Assembly: GCF_022682495.2 (NCBI RefSeq)
Contig: NC_071395.1
Span: 59,411,242 to 59,475,241, forward strand
Direction of reading: 5' to 3'
Length of the DNA stretch: 64,000 nt
Source of the DNA: Desmodus rotundus
Lineage: Eukaryota > Chordata > Mammalia > Chiroptera > Phyllostomidae
The notes beneath the pieces were generated by a model. That model was not told where the DNA came from. It searched no databases and saw nothing but the letters and a program-made list of their open reading frames with translations. Both the position numbers and the translations under genes were made by a program. Positions within the stretch are counted from its first letter, which is position 1; every line of letters starts with the position of its first letter. This document shows, piece by piece, positions 22,912 to 35,427 of the stretch.

Positions 22912-25010
22912 TCTGTTTAAAGATAGAGTTAGGGTTAGGGCTAGCATTACGATTACGGTAAGGATAAGCTTTATTATTAGGGTAGGGATAGGGATAGGGA
23001 TAGGGATAGGGATAGGGATAGGGTTAGGGTTAGGGTTAGGGTTAGGGATAGGGTTACGGTTAGGGTTAGGGTTAGGGTTAGGGTTAGCGTTAGCGTCCGG
23101 GTTAGGGATAGGGATAGGTTTAGCATTAGCGTTTGGGTTAATGTTACATATAGGTTCAGGGCCAGGGCTAAAGCCAGATGACGGCCACAGGTAGAGGAGT
23201 GTGTGTCCTAGAAGATCGTGCATTTCATAGCTCTCTTAGTTCTTCTGTGCTTTCATTGAGTCCGTTGAGGACGAGAAAGTGATTCTGTAGATCGTTGCAC
23301 TGAAACACAGCCAGGTAAAAGATAACAGAGCAAAAGAGCTGATCATAAGTGCTGAAGAGGGTATGTGATATGGTGCAAGGCACTCATTTCCAATTCAACT
23401 GATACGAGCACATTGATCTAGAGCTGCGTTCATGCTTAAAGCCACTTCTCAGGAACATGTTCATTCCCGAGTAACTTGGCAGCTTTCAAACCGTTCACTC
23501 CTGTGCTGTGTGAGAGAGTCACTCGAATAGAGTAAGGGGACTGCTAGCTGCACATGCATTTCTACGTTGAAAACACTGTATGGGCAAAGTGAGGTAGTAG
23601 GCTGTTGCCTCTCTTCTTCCTGGGGCTACGCTTTTCTGATGGAAAAAGTACCTAGGAGAAAACTCTACTGTGGAAGCTCATTCCGCTTCAAGGATCACAA
23701 AGTGCTAGCTAGGCTAGCCTTCCCTCCGTTGCTGACGGGAAATCATTTCCGTAGCTCTTGGGCTATGACACGCGCCAGAGATCCTATATTGCAGCAAGGT
23801 TCTTGGACAGGATGCTGACAAGAGTACGTACTATGTGACACACCACTGCTTGCATCTCCTACTGAAATGAGAACATTGCTAACACGTCAAATAGTGTGGA
23901 TGGCTTTTGTAGAGAACACTTTTCGCACGACTTGATATAATTCCTGAATGGTGCAGGGGAGCGCAAAGTCTTCCCTGCTGTATTCTCAGAGTGGAATGAG
24001 TGGCCTGGTAGGCCCATGGCGTACTTTTAGCTTCTTCCTCTTTGAATGCTTCACGAACGGGTGGAGTCCGAGGGACGTAGTATAGTCTCCATGGTTTCTG
24101 AGGCTACAGTCTTCTTCTCCCATCACATCTACTACCGAAATGCCAACATTGAGAAGACGTTGAACACTGAGACGGCTTTGGAGAAAAACCCGCTTCCTAC
24201 GAAATAGGTTGATTCCCGAGTGAGTTTGAGGAGCAAACAAATCTTCACGAACGTATTATCTTCCACTGGGAGCCCCACAGGCTACTCTGACATTCATATT
24301 CCCTTAGATCTTCAGAGACTTGGAGGCCAGGTCGCGTAGCGTGGCCCAGCGGCCTTCCAACGTCTGGATACGCTTTCCTCCCAGAACGCAGAGTTTGGCG
24401 AAAACAGTGGTAGCCAAGCTTACTCTCGGGCACAGTTGGCATAGTCCTGTGCATCCGTTCACTCATTTGCTTTGGGGAACGTGATTGCACAAGTCTGTGC
24501 CTAGCAAAGTTACCGCCAAGGTGATCATACAGAAAACCCATTGAAACGACCTGCTAAATCGGTGGCTTCTAGCGGCATCCCACACATTTCGCACTCTACT
24601 GAAACGAGTCCATTGACCTAGTGTTACCCGCTGGAGATGAAGTCTTCTAATAAGGCACTTGTACGAAACATCCTGATTCCCTCGTTGTTTGGAAGCTTTC
24701 CATGAATTCCTTGCTGTTCTATCAGAAGGAAATTCAATCGAATAGAGTCAGTGGGCTGTGAGCTTCATGGGCATATCTACGTTCGAGAAACAGTTTTGTC
24801 CACAAGACATAGTAGTGAGTAGCTGCAGGAGATCTTCGGCCTCTGCTATTCTCCTGGAAAACATAGAGCGGCGAAAAGCCCACACTCGCAGCTCATTGTC
24901 CTGCGAAGGTCTGAAACTGCTATGCTCCTGTTCATTCACTACGGATTGAAAATGATTTCAGTAGCATTTAGTTTAGGACACAACCCACAGCTCGGATATA
25001 TCAGAAGATT
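22912..25010 (+). repeat. Satellite unit 12 (L class, longest tract)
   Basis: 2,099 bp, the longest unit. Tract 22922-23167 (246 bp) with six ATAGGG in a row, one more than other L tracts; box 24188-24204. Block D has GTGCATCCG near 24450 and CTCCCAGAACG near 24378, the latter private. Confidence 0.95.
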
Positions 25011-27091
25011 TCTGTTTAAAGATAGAGTTAGGGTTAGGGCTAGCATTACGATTACGGTAAGGATAAGCTTTATTATTAGGGTAGGGATAGGGATAGGGAT
25101 AGGGATAGGGTTAGGGTTAGGGTTAGGGTTAGAGATAGGGTTAGGGTTAGGGTTAGGGTTAGGGTTAGCGTTAGCGTTAGGGTTAGGGATAGGGATAGGT
25201 TTAGCATTAGCGTTTGGGTTAACGTTACATATAGGTTTAGGGCCAGGGCTAAAGCTAGATGACGGCCACAGGTAGAGGAGTGTGTGTCCTAGAAGATCGT
25301 GCATTTCATAGCTCTCTTAGTTCTTCTGTGCTTTCATTGAGTCCGTTGAGGACGAGAAAGTGATTCTGTAGATCGTTGCACTGAAACACAGCCAGGTAAA
25401 AGATAACAGAGCAAAAGAGCTGATCATAAGTGCTGAAGAGGGTATGTGATATGGTGCAAGGCACTCATTTCCAATTCAACTGATACGAGCACATTGATCT
25501 AGAGCTGCGTTCATGCTTAAAGCCACTTCTCAGGAACATGTTCATTCCCGAGTAACTTGGCAGCTTTCAAGCCGTTCACTCCTGTGCTGTGTGAGAGAGT
25601 CACTCGAATAGAGTAAGGGGACTGCTAGCTGCACATGCATTTCTACGTTGAAAACACTGTATGGGCAAAGTGAGGTAGTAGGCTGTTGCCTCTCTTCTTC
25701 CTGGGGCTACGCTTTTCTGATGGAAAAAGTACCTAGGAGAAAACTCTACTGTGGAAGCTCATTCCGCTTCAAGGATCACAAAGTGCTAGCTAGGCTAGCA
25801 TTCCCTCCGTTGCTGACGGGAAATCATTTCCGTAGCTCTTGGGCTATGACACGAGCCAGAGATCCTATATTGCAGCAAGGTTCTTGGACAGGATGCTGAC
25901 AAGAGTACGTACTATGTGACACACCACTGCTTGCATCTCCTACTGAAATGAGAACATTGCTAACACGACAAATAGTGTGGATGGCTTTTGTAGAGAACAC
26001 TTTTCGCACGACTTGATATAATTCCTGAATGGTGCAGGGGAGCGCAAAGTCTTCCCTGCTGTATTCTCAGAGTGGAATGAGTGGCCTGGTAGGCCCATGG
26101 CGTACTTTTAGCTTCTTCCTCTTTGAATGCTTCACGAACGGGTGGAGTCCGAGGGACGTAGTATAGTCTCCATGGTTTCAGAGGCTACAGTCTTCTTCTC
26201 CCATCACATCTACTACCGAAATGCCAACATTGAGAAGACGTGGAACACTGAGACGGCTTTGGAGAAAAACCCGCTTCCTACGAAATAGGTTGATTCCCGA
26301 GTGAGTTTGAGGAGCAAACAAATCTTCACGAACATATTATCTTCCACTGGGAGCCCCACAGGCTACTCTGACATTCATATTCCCTTAGATCTTCAGAGAC
26401 TTGGAGGCCAGGTCGCGTAGCGTGGCCCAGCGGCCTTCCAACGTCTGGATACGCTTTCCTCGCAGAACGCAGAGTTTGGCGAAAACAGTGGTAGCCAAGC
26501 TTACTCTCGGGCACAGTTGGCATAGTCCTGTGCTTCCGTTCACTCATTTGCTTTGGGGAACGTGATTGCACAAGTCTGTGCCTAGCAAAGTTACCGCCAA
26601 GGTGATCATACAGAAAACCCATTGAAACGACCTGCTAAATCGGTGGCTTCTAGCGGCATCCCACACATTTCGCACTCTACTGAAACGAGTCCATTGACCT
26701 AGTGTTACCCGCTGGAGATGAAGTCTTCTAATAAGGCACTTGTACGAAACATCCTGATTCCCTCGTTGTTTGGAAGCTTTCCATGAATTCCTTGCTGTTC
26801 TATCAGAAGGAAATTCAATCGAATAGAGTCAGTGGGCTGTGAGCTTCATGGGCATATCTACGTTCGAGAAACAGTTTTGTCCACAAGACATAGTAGTGAG
26901 TAGCTGCAGGAGATCTTCGGCCTCTGCTATTCTCCTGGAAAACATAGAGCGGCGAAAAGCCCACACTCGCAGCTCATTGTCCTGCGAAGGTCTGAAACTG
27001 CTATGCTCCTGTTCATTCACTACGGATTGAAAATGATTTCAGTAGCATTTAGTTTAGGACACAACCCACAGCTCGGATATATCAGAAGATT
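25011..27091 (+). repeat. Satellite unit 13 (S class)
   Basis: 2,081 bp. Tract 25021-25248; box 26269-26285. A private GGTTTCAGAGG near 26175 puts a stop in the minus-strand frame that is open in the other units, further evidence that this frame is not coding. Confidence 0.95.
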
Positions 27092-29184
27092 TCTGTTTAA
27101 AGATAGAGTTAGGGTTAGGGCTAGCATTACGATTACGGTAAGGATAAGCTTTATTATTAGGGTAGGGATAGGGATAGGGATAGGGATAGGGATAGGGTTA
27201 GGGTTAGGGTTAGGGTTAGGGATAGGGTTAGAGATAGGGTTAGGGTTAGGGTTAGGGTTAGCGTTAGCGTCCGGGTTAGGGATAGGGATAGGTTTAGCAT
27301 TAGCGTTTGGGTTAATGTTACATATAGGTTCAGGGCCAGGGCTAAAGCTAGATGACGGCCACAGGTAGAGGAGTGTGTGTCCTAGAAGATCGTGCATTTC
27401 ATAGCTCTCTTAGTTCTTCTGTGCTTTCATTGAGTCCGTTGAGGACGAGAAAGTGATTCTGTAGATCGTTGCACTGAAACACAGCCAGGTAAAAGATAAC
27501 AGAGCAAAAGAGCTGATCATAAGTGCTGAAGAGGGTATGTGATATGGTGCAAGGCACTCATTTCCAATTCAACTGATACGAGCACATTGATCTAGAGCTG
27601 CGTTCATGCTTAAAGCCACTTCTCAGGAACATGTTCATTCCCGAGTAACTTGGCAGCTTTCAAACCGTTCACTCCTGTGCTGTGTGAGAGAGTCACTCGA
27701 ATAGAGTAAGGGGACTGCTAGCTGCACATGCATTTCTACGTTGAAAACACTGTATGGGCAAAGTGAGGTAGTAGGCTGTTGCCTCTCTTCTTCCTGGGGC
27801 TACGCTTTTCTGATGGAAAAAGTACCTAGGAGAAAACTCTACTGTGGAAGCTCATTCCGCTTCAAGGATCACAAAGTGCTAGCTAGGCTAGCCTTCCCTC
27901 CGTTGCTGACGGGAAATCATTTCCGTAGCTCTTGGGCTATGACACGCGCCAGAGATCCTATATTGCAGCAAGGTTCTTGGACAGGATGCTGACAAGAGTA
28001 CGTACTATGTGACACACCACTGCTTGCATCTCCTACTGAAATGAGAACATTGCTAACACGTCAAATAGTGTGGATGGCTTTTGTAGAGAACACTTTTCGC
28101 ACGACTTGATATAATTCCTGAATGGTGCAGGGGAGCGCAAAGTCTTCCCTGCTGTATTCTCAGAGTGGAATGAGTGGCCTGGTAGGCCCATGGCGTACTT
28201 TTAGCTTCTTCCTCTTTGAATGCTTCACGAACGGGTGGAGTCCGAGGGACGTAGTATAGTCTCCATGGTTTCTGAGGCTACAGTCTTCTTCTCCCATCAC
28301 ATCTACTACCGAAATGCCAACATTGAGAAGACGTGGAACACTGAGACGGCTTTGGAGAAAAACCCGCTTCCTACGAAATAGGTTGATTCCCGAGTGAGTT
28401 TGAGGAGCAAACAAATCTTCACGAACATATTATCTGCCACTGGGAGCCCCACAGGCTACTCTGACATTCATATTCCCTTAGATCTTCAGAGACTTGGAGG
28501 CCAGGTCGCGTAGCGTGGCCCAGCGGCCTTCCAACGTCTGGATACGCTTTCCTCGCAGAACGCAGAGTTTGGCGAAAACAGTGGTAGCCAAGCTTACTCT
28601 CGGGCACAGTTGGCATAGTCCTGTGCTTCCGTTCACTCATTTGCTTTGGGGAACGTGATTGCACAAGTCTGTGCCTAGCAAAGTTACCGCCAAGGTGATC
28701 ATACAGAAAACCCATTGAAACGACCTGCTAAATCGGTGGCTTCTAGCGGCATCCCACACATTTCGCACTCTACTGAAACGAGTCCATTGACCTAGTGTTA
28801 CCCGCTGGACATGAAGTCTTCTAATAAGGCACTTGTACGAAACATCCTGATTCCCTCGTTGTTTGGAAGCTTTCCATGAATTCCTTGCTGTTCTATCAGA
28901 AGGAAATTCAATCGAATAGAGTCAGTGGGCTGTGAGCTTCATGGGCATATCTACGTTCGAGAAACAGTTTTGTCCACAAGACATAGTAGTGAGTAGCTGC
29001 AGGAGATCTTCGGCCTCTGCTATTCTCCTGGAAAACATAGAGCGGCGAAAAGCCCACACTCGCAGCTCATTGTCCTGCGAAGGTCTGAAACTGCTATGCT
29101 CCTGTTCATTCACTACGGATTGAAAATGATTTCAGTAGCATTTAGTTTAGGACACAACCCACAGCTCGGATATATCAGAAGATT
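27092..29184 (+). repeat. Satellite unit 14 (L class, hybrid tract)
   Basis: 2,093 bp. Tract 27102-27341 (240 bp) with L markers, but the usual GTTACGG is replaced by an AGAGAT break typical of S tracts (near 27230), suggesting exchange inside the tract. Box 28362-28378. CTGGACATG (near 28806) replaces CTGGAGATG from here through units 15-21, 24, 25, 28 and 29. Confidence 0.95.
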
Positions 29185-31265
29185 TCTGTTTAAAGATAGA
29201 GTTAGGGTTAGGGCTAGCATTACGATTACGGTAAGGATAAGCTTTATTATTAGGGTAGGGATAGGGATAGGGATAGGGATAGGGTTAGGGTTAGGGTTAG
29301 GGTTAGAGATAGGGTTAGGGTTAGGGTTAGGGTTAGGGTTAGCGTTAGCGTTAGGGTTAGGGATAGGGATAGGTTTAGCATTAGCTTTTCGGTTAACGTT
29401 ACATATAGGTTTAGGGCGAGGGCTAAAGCCAGATGACGGCCACAGGTAGAGGAGTGTGTGTCCTAGAAGATCGTGCATTTCATAGCTCTCTTAGTTCTTC
29501 TGTGCTTTCATTGAGTCCGTTGAGGACGAGAAAGTGATTCTGTAGAGCATTGCACTGAAACACAGCCAGGTAAAAGATAACAGAGCAAAAGAGCTGATCA
29601 TAAGTGCTGAAGAGGGTATGTGATATGGTGCAAGGCACTCATTTCCAATTCAACTGATACGAGCACATTGATCTAGAGCTGCGTTCATGCTTAAAGCCAC
29701 TTCTCAGGAACATGTTCATTCCCGAGTAACTTGGCAGCTTTCAAACCGTTCACTCCTGTGCTGTGTGAGAGAGTCACTCGAATAGAGTAAGGGGACTGCT
29801 AGCTGCACATGCATTTCTACGTTGAAAACACTGTATGGGCAAAGTGAGGTAGTAGGCTGTTGCCTCTCTTCTTCCTGGGGCTACGCTTTTCTGATGGAAA
29901 AAGTACCTAGGAGAAAACTCTACTGTGGAAGCTCATTCCGCTTCAAGGATCACAAAGTGCTAGCTAGGCTAGCCTTCCCTCCGTTGCTGACGGGAAATCA
30001 TTTCCGTAGCTCTTGGGCTATGACACGCGCCAGAGATCCTATATTGCAGCAAGGTTCTTGGACAGGATGCTGACAAGAGTACGTACTATGTGACACACCA
30101 CTGCTTGCATCTCCTACTGAAATGAGAACATTGCTAACACGTCAAATAGTGTGGATGGCTTTTGTAGAGAACACTTTTCGCACGACTTGATATAATTCCT
30201 GAATGGTGCAGGGGAGCGCAAAGTCTTCCCTGCTGTATTCTCAGAGTGGAATGAGTGGCCTGGTAGGCCCATGGCGTACTTTTAGCTTCTTCCTCTTTGA
30301 ATGCTTCACGAACGGGTGGAGTCCGAGGGACGTAGTATAGTCTCCATGGTTTCTGAGGCTACAGTCTTCTTCTCCCATCACATCTACTACCGAAATGCCA
30401 ACATTGAGAAGACGTGGAACACTGAGACGGCTTTGGAGAAAAACCCGCTTCCTACGAAATAGGTTGATTCCCGAGTGAGTTTGAGGAGCAAACAAATCTT
30501 CACGAACATATTATCTGCCACTGGGAGCCCCACAGGCTACTCTGACATTCATATTCCCTTAGATCTTCAGAGACTTGGAGGCCAGGTCGCGTAGCGTGGC
30601 CCAGCGGCCTTCCAACGTCTGGATACGCTTTCCTCGCAGAATGCAGAGTTTGGCGAAAACAGTGGTAGCCAAGCTTACTCTCGGGCACAGTTGGCATAGT
30701 CCTGTGCTTCCGTTCACTCATTTGCTTTGGGGAACGTGATTGCACAAGTCTGTGCCTAGCAAAGTTACCGCCAAGGTGATCATACAGAAAACCCATTGAA
30801 ACGACCTGCTAAATCGGTGGCTTCTAGCGGCATCCCACACATTTCGCACTCTACTGAAACGAGTCCATTGACCTAGTGTTACCCGCTGGACATGAAGTCT
30901 TCTAATAAGGCACTTGTACGAAACATCCTGATTCCCTCGTGGTTTGGAAGCTTTCCATGAATTCCTTGCTGTTCTATCAGAAGGAAATTCAATCGAATAG
31001 AGTCAGTGGGCTGTGAGCTTCATGGGCATATCTACGTTCGAGAAACAGTTTTGTCCACAAGACATAGTAGTGAGTAGCTGCAGGAGATCTTCGGCCTCTG
31101 CTATTCTCCTGGAAAACATAGAGCGGCGAAAAGCCCACACTCGCAGCTCATTGTCCTGCGAAGGTCTGAAACTGCTATGCTCCTGTTCATTCACTACGGA
31201 TTGAAAATGATTTCAGTAGCATTTAGTTTAGGACACAACCCACAGCTCGGATATATCAGAAGATT
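29185..31265 (+). repeat. Satellite unit 15 (S class, GCGAGG subtype)
   Basis: 2,081 bp. Tract 29195-29422 ending with TAGCTTTTCGG and GGGCGAGGG; box 30443-30459. TAGAGCATTGC replaces TAGATCGTTGC after the tract. AGAATGCAG at 30642 is a private CpG to TpG change. Confidence 0.95.
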
Positions 31266-33346
31266 TCTGTTTAAAGATAGAGTTAGGGTTAGGGCTAGCA
31301 TTACGATTACGGTAAGGATAAGCTTTATTATTAGGGTAGGGATAGGGATAGGGATAGGGATAGGGTTAGGGTTAGGGTTAGGGTTAGAGATAGGGTTAGG
31401 GTTAGGGTTAGGGTTAGGGTTAGCGTTAGCGTTAGGGTTAGGGATAGGGATAGGTTTAGCATTAGCTTTTCGGTTAACGTTACATATAGGTTTAGGGCGA
31501 GGGCTAAAGCCAGATGACGGCCACAGGTAGAGGAGTGTGTGTCCTAGAAGATCGTGCATTTCATAGCTCTCTTAGTTCTTCTGTGCTTTCATTGAGTCCG
31601 TTGAGGACGAGAAAGTGATTCTGTAGAGCATTGCACTGAAACACAGCCAGGTAAAAGATAACAGAGCAAAAGAGCTGATCATAAGTGCTGAAGAGGGTAT
31701 GTGATATGGTGCAAGGCACTCATTTCCAATTCAACTGATACGAGCACATTGATCTAGAGCTGCGTTCATGCTTAAAGCCACTTCTCAGGAACATGTTCAT
31801 TCCCGAGTAACTTGGCAGCTTTCAAACCGTTCACTCCTGTGCTGTGTGAGAGAGTCACTCGAATAGAGTAAGGGGACTACTAGCTGCACATGCATTTCTA
31901 CGTTGAAAACACTGTATGGGCAAAGTGAGGTAGTAGGCTGTTGCCTCTCTTCTTCCTGGGGCTACGCTTTTCTGATGGAAAAAGTACCTAGGAGAAAACT
32001 CTACTGTGGAAGCTCATTGCGCTTCAAGGATCACAAAGTGCTAGCTAGGCTAGCCTTCCCTCCGTTGCTGACGGGAAATCATTTCCGTAGCTCTTGGGCT
32101 ATGACACGCGCCAGAGATCCTATATTGCAGCAAGGTTCTTGGACAGGATGCTGACAAGAGTACGTACTATGTGACACACCACTGCTTGCATCTCCTACTG
32201 AAATGAGAACATTGCTAACACGTCAAATAGTGTGGATGGCTTTTGTAGAGAACACTTTTCGCACGACTTGATATAATTCCTGAATGGTGCAGGGGAGCGC
32301 AAAGTCTTCCCTGCTGTATTCTCAGAGTGGAATGAGTGGCCTGGTAAGCCCATGGCGTACTTTTAGCTTCTTCCTCTTTGAATGATTCACGAACGGGTGG
32401 AGTCCGAGGGACGTAGTATAGTCTCCATGGTTTCTGAGGCTACAGTCTTCTTCTCCCATCACATCTACTACCGAAATGCCAACATTGAGAAGACGTGGAA
32501 CACTGAGACGGCTTTGGAGAAAAACCCGCTTCCTACGAAATAGGTTGATTCCCGAGTGAGTTTGAGGAGCAAACAAATCTTCACGAACGTATTATCTTCC
32601 ACTGGGAGCCCCACAGGCTACTCTGACATTCATATTCCCTTAGATCTTCAGAGACTTGGAGGCCAGGTCGCGTAGCGTGGCCCAGCGGCCTTCCAACGTC
32701 TGGATACGCTTTCCTCGCAGAACGCAGAGTTTGGCGAAAACAGTGGTAGCCAAGCTTACTCTCGGGCACAGTTGGCATAGTCCTGTGCTTCCGTTCACTC
32801 ATTTGCTTTGGGGAACGTGATTGCACAAGTCTGTGCCTAGCAAAGTTACCGCCAAGGTGATCATACAGAAAACCCATTGAAACGACCTGCTAAATCGGTG
32901 GCTTCTAGCGGCATCCCACACATTTCGCACTCTACTGAAACGAGTCCATTGACCTAGTGTTACCCGCTGGACATGAAGTCTTCTAATAAGGCACTTGTAC
33001 GAAACATCCTGATTCCCTCGTTGTTTGGAAGCTTTCCATGAATTCCTTGCTGTTCTATCAGAAGGAAATTCAATCGAATAGAGTCAGTGGGCTGTGAGCT
33101 TCATGGGCATATCTACGTTCGAGAAACAGTTTTGTCCACAAGACATAGTAGTGAGTAGCTGCAGGAGATCTTCGGCCTCTGCTATTCTCCTGGAAAACAT
33201 AGAGCGGCGAAAAGCCCACACTCGCAGCTCATTGTCCTGCGAAGGTCTGAAACTGCTATGCTCCTGTTCATTCACTACGGATTGAAAATGATTTCAGTAG
33301 CATTTAGTTTAGGACACAACCCACAGCTCGGATATATCAGAAGATT
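31266..33346 (+). repeat. Satellite unit 16 (S class, GCGAGG subtype)
   Basis: 2,081 bp. Tract 31276-31503, same tract subtype as unit 15; box 32524-32540. The body differs from unit 15 by GGTAAGCCC (near 32344) and GAATGATTCACG (near 32382), markers that continue in units 17, 19, 24 and 28. Confidence 0.95.
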
Positions 33347-35427
33347 TCTGTTTAAAGATAGAGTTAGGGTTAGGGCTAGCATTACGATTACGGTAAGGAT
33401 AAGCTTTATTATTAGGGTAGGGATAGGGATAGGGATAGGGATAGGGTTAGGGTTAGGGTTAGGGTTAGAGATAGGGTTAGGGTTAGGGTTAGGGTTAGGG
33501 TTAGCGTTAGCGTTAGGGTTAGGGATAGGGATAGGTTTAGCATTAGCTTTTCGGTTAACGTTACATATAGGTTCAGGGCGAGGGCTAAAGCCAGATGACG
33601 GCCACAGGTAGAGGAGTGTGTGTCCTAGAAGATCGTGCATTTCATAGCTCTCTTAGTTCTTCTGTGCTTTCATTGAGTCCGTTGAGGACGAGAAAGTGAT
33701 TCTGTAGAGCATTGCACTGAAACACAGCCAGGTAAAAGATAACAGAGCAAAAGAGCTGATCATAAGTGCTGAAGAGGGTATGTGATATGGTGCAAGGCAC
33801 TCATTTCCAATTCAACTGATACGAGCACATTGATCTAGAGCTGCGTTCATGCTTAAAGCCACTTCTCAGGAACATGTTCATTCCCGAGTAACTTGGCAGC
33901 TTTCAAACCGTTCACTCCTGTGCTGTGTGAGAGAGTCACTCGAATAGAGTAAGGGGACTACTAGCTGCACATGCATTTCTACGTTGAAAACACTGTATGG
34001 GCAAAGTGAGGTAGTAGGCTGTTGCCTCTCTTCTTCCTGGGGCTACGCTTTTCTGATGGAAAAAGTACCTAGGAGAAAACTCTACTGTGGAAGCTCATTG
34101 CGCTTCAAGGATCACAAAGTGCTAGCTAGGCTAGCCTTCCCTCCGTTGCTGACGGGAAATCATTTCCGTAGCTCTTGGGCTATGACACGCGCCAGAGATC
34201 CTATATTGCAGCAAGGTTCTTGGACAGGATGCTGACAAGAGTACGTACTATGTGACACACCACTGCTTGCATCTCCTACTGAAATGAGAACATTGCTAAC
34301 ACGTCAAATAGTGTGGATGGCTTTTGTAGAGAACACTTTTCGCACGACTTGATATAATTCCTGAATGGTGCAGGGGAGCGCAAAGTCTTCCCTGCTGTAT
34401 TCTCAGAGTGGAATGAGTGGCCTGGTAAGCCCATGGCGTACTTTTAGCTTCTTCCTCTTTGAATGATTCACGAACGGGTGGAGTCCGAGGGACGTAGTAT
34501 AGTCTCCATGGTTTCTGAGGCTACAGTCTTCTTCTCCCATCACATCTACTACCGAAATGCCAACATTGAGAAGACGTGGAACACTGAGACGGCTTTGGAG
34601 AAAAACCCGCTTCCTACGAAATAGGTTGATTCCCGAGTGAGTTTGAGGAGCAAACAAATCTTCACGAACGTATTATCTTCCACTGGGAGCCCCACAGGCT
34701 ACTCTGACATTCATATTCCCTTAGATCTTCAGAGACTTGGAGGCCAGGTCGCGTAGCGTGGCCCAGCGGCCTTCCAACTTCCGGATACGCTTTCCTCGCA
34801 GAACGCAGAGTTTGGCGAAAACAGTGGTAGCCAAGCTTACTCTCGGGCACAGTTGGCATAGTCCTGTGCATCCGTTCACTCATTTGCTTTGGGGAACGTG
34901 ATTGCACAAGTCTGTGCCTAGCAAAGTTACCGCCAAGGTGATCATACAGAAAACCCATTGAAACGACCTGCTAAATCGGTGGCTTCTAGCGGCATCCCAC
35001 ACATTTCGCACTCTACTGAAACGAGTCCATTGACCTAGTGTTACCCGCTGGACATGAAGTCTTCTAATAAGGCACTTGTACGAAACATCCTGATTCCCTC
35101 GTTGTTTGGAAGCTTTCCATGAATTCCTTGCTGTTCTATCAGAAGGAAATTCAATCGAATAGAGTCAGTGGGCTGTGAGCTTCATGGGCATATCTACGTT
35201 CGAGAAACAGTTTTGTCCACAAGACATAGTAGTGAGTAGCTGCAGGAGATCTTCGGCCTCTGCTATTCTCCTGGAAAACATAGAGCGGCGAAAAGCCCAC
35301 ACTCGCAGCTCATTGTCCTGCGAAGGTCTGAAACTGCTATGCTCCTGTTCATTCACTACGGATTGAAAATGATTTCAGTAGCATTTAGTTTAGGACACAA
35401 CCCACAGCTCGGATATATCAGAAGATT
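33347..35427 (+). repeat. Satellite unit 17 (S class, a-type)
   Basis: 2,081 bp. Tract 33357-33584 with TAGGTTCAGGGCG near its end; box 34605-34621. Carries the full set of markers of the later a-type units: GGTAAGCCC, CAACTTCCGG and GTGCATCCG. Confidence 0.95.

Larger units (their letters stand above)
12485..29184 (+). repeat. Dimeric higher-order repeat domain, units 7-14 (~4.17 kb period)
   Basis: S and L units alternate strictly: S at 12485, 16658, 20831 and 25011; L at 14566, 18739, 22912 and 27092. The dimer period is 4,173, 4,173, 4,180 and 4,174 bp. Units 8 and 10 share private variants, as do units 9 and 11, so whole dimers were copied. Confidence 0.85.
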
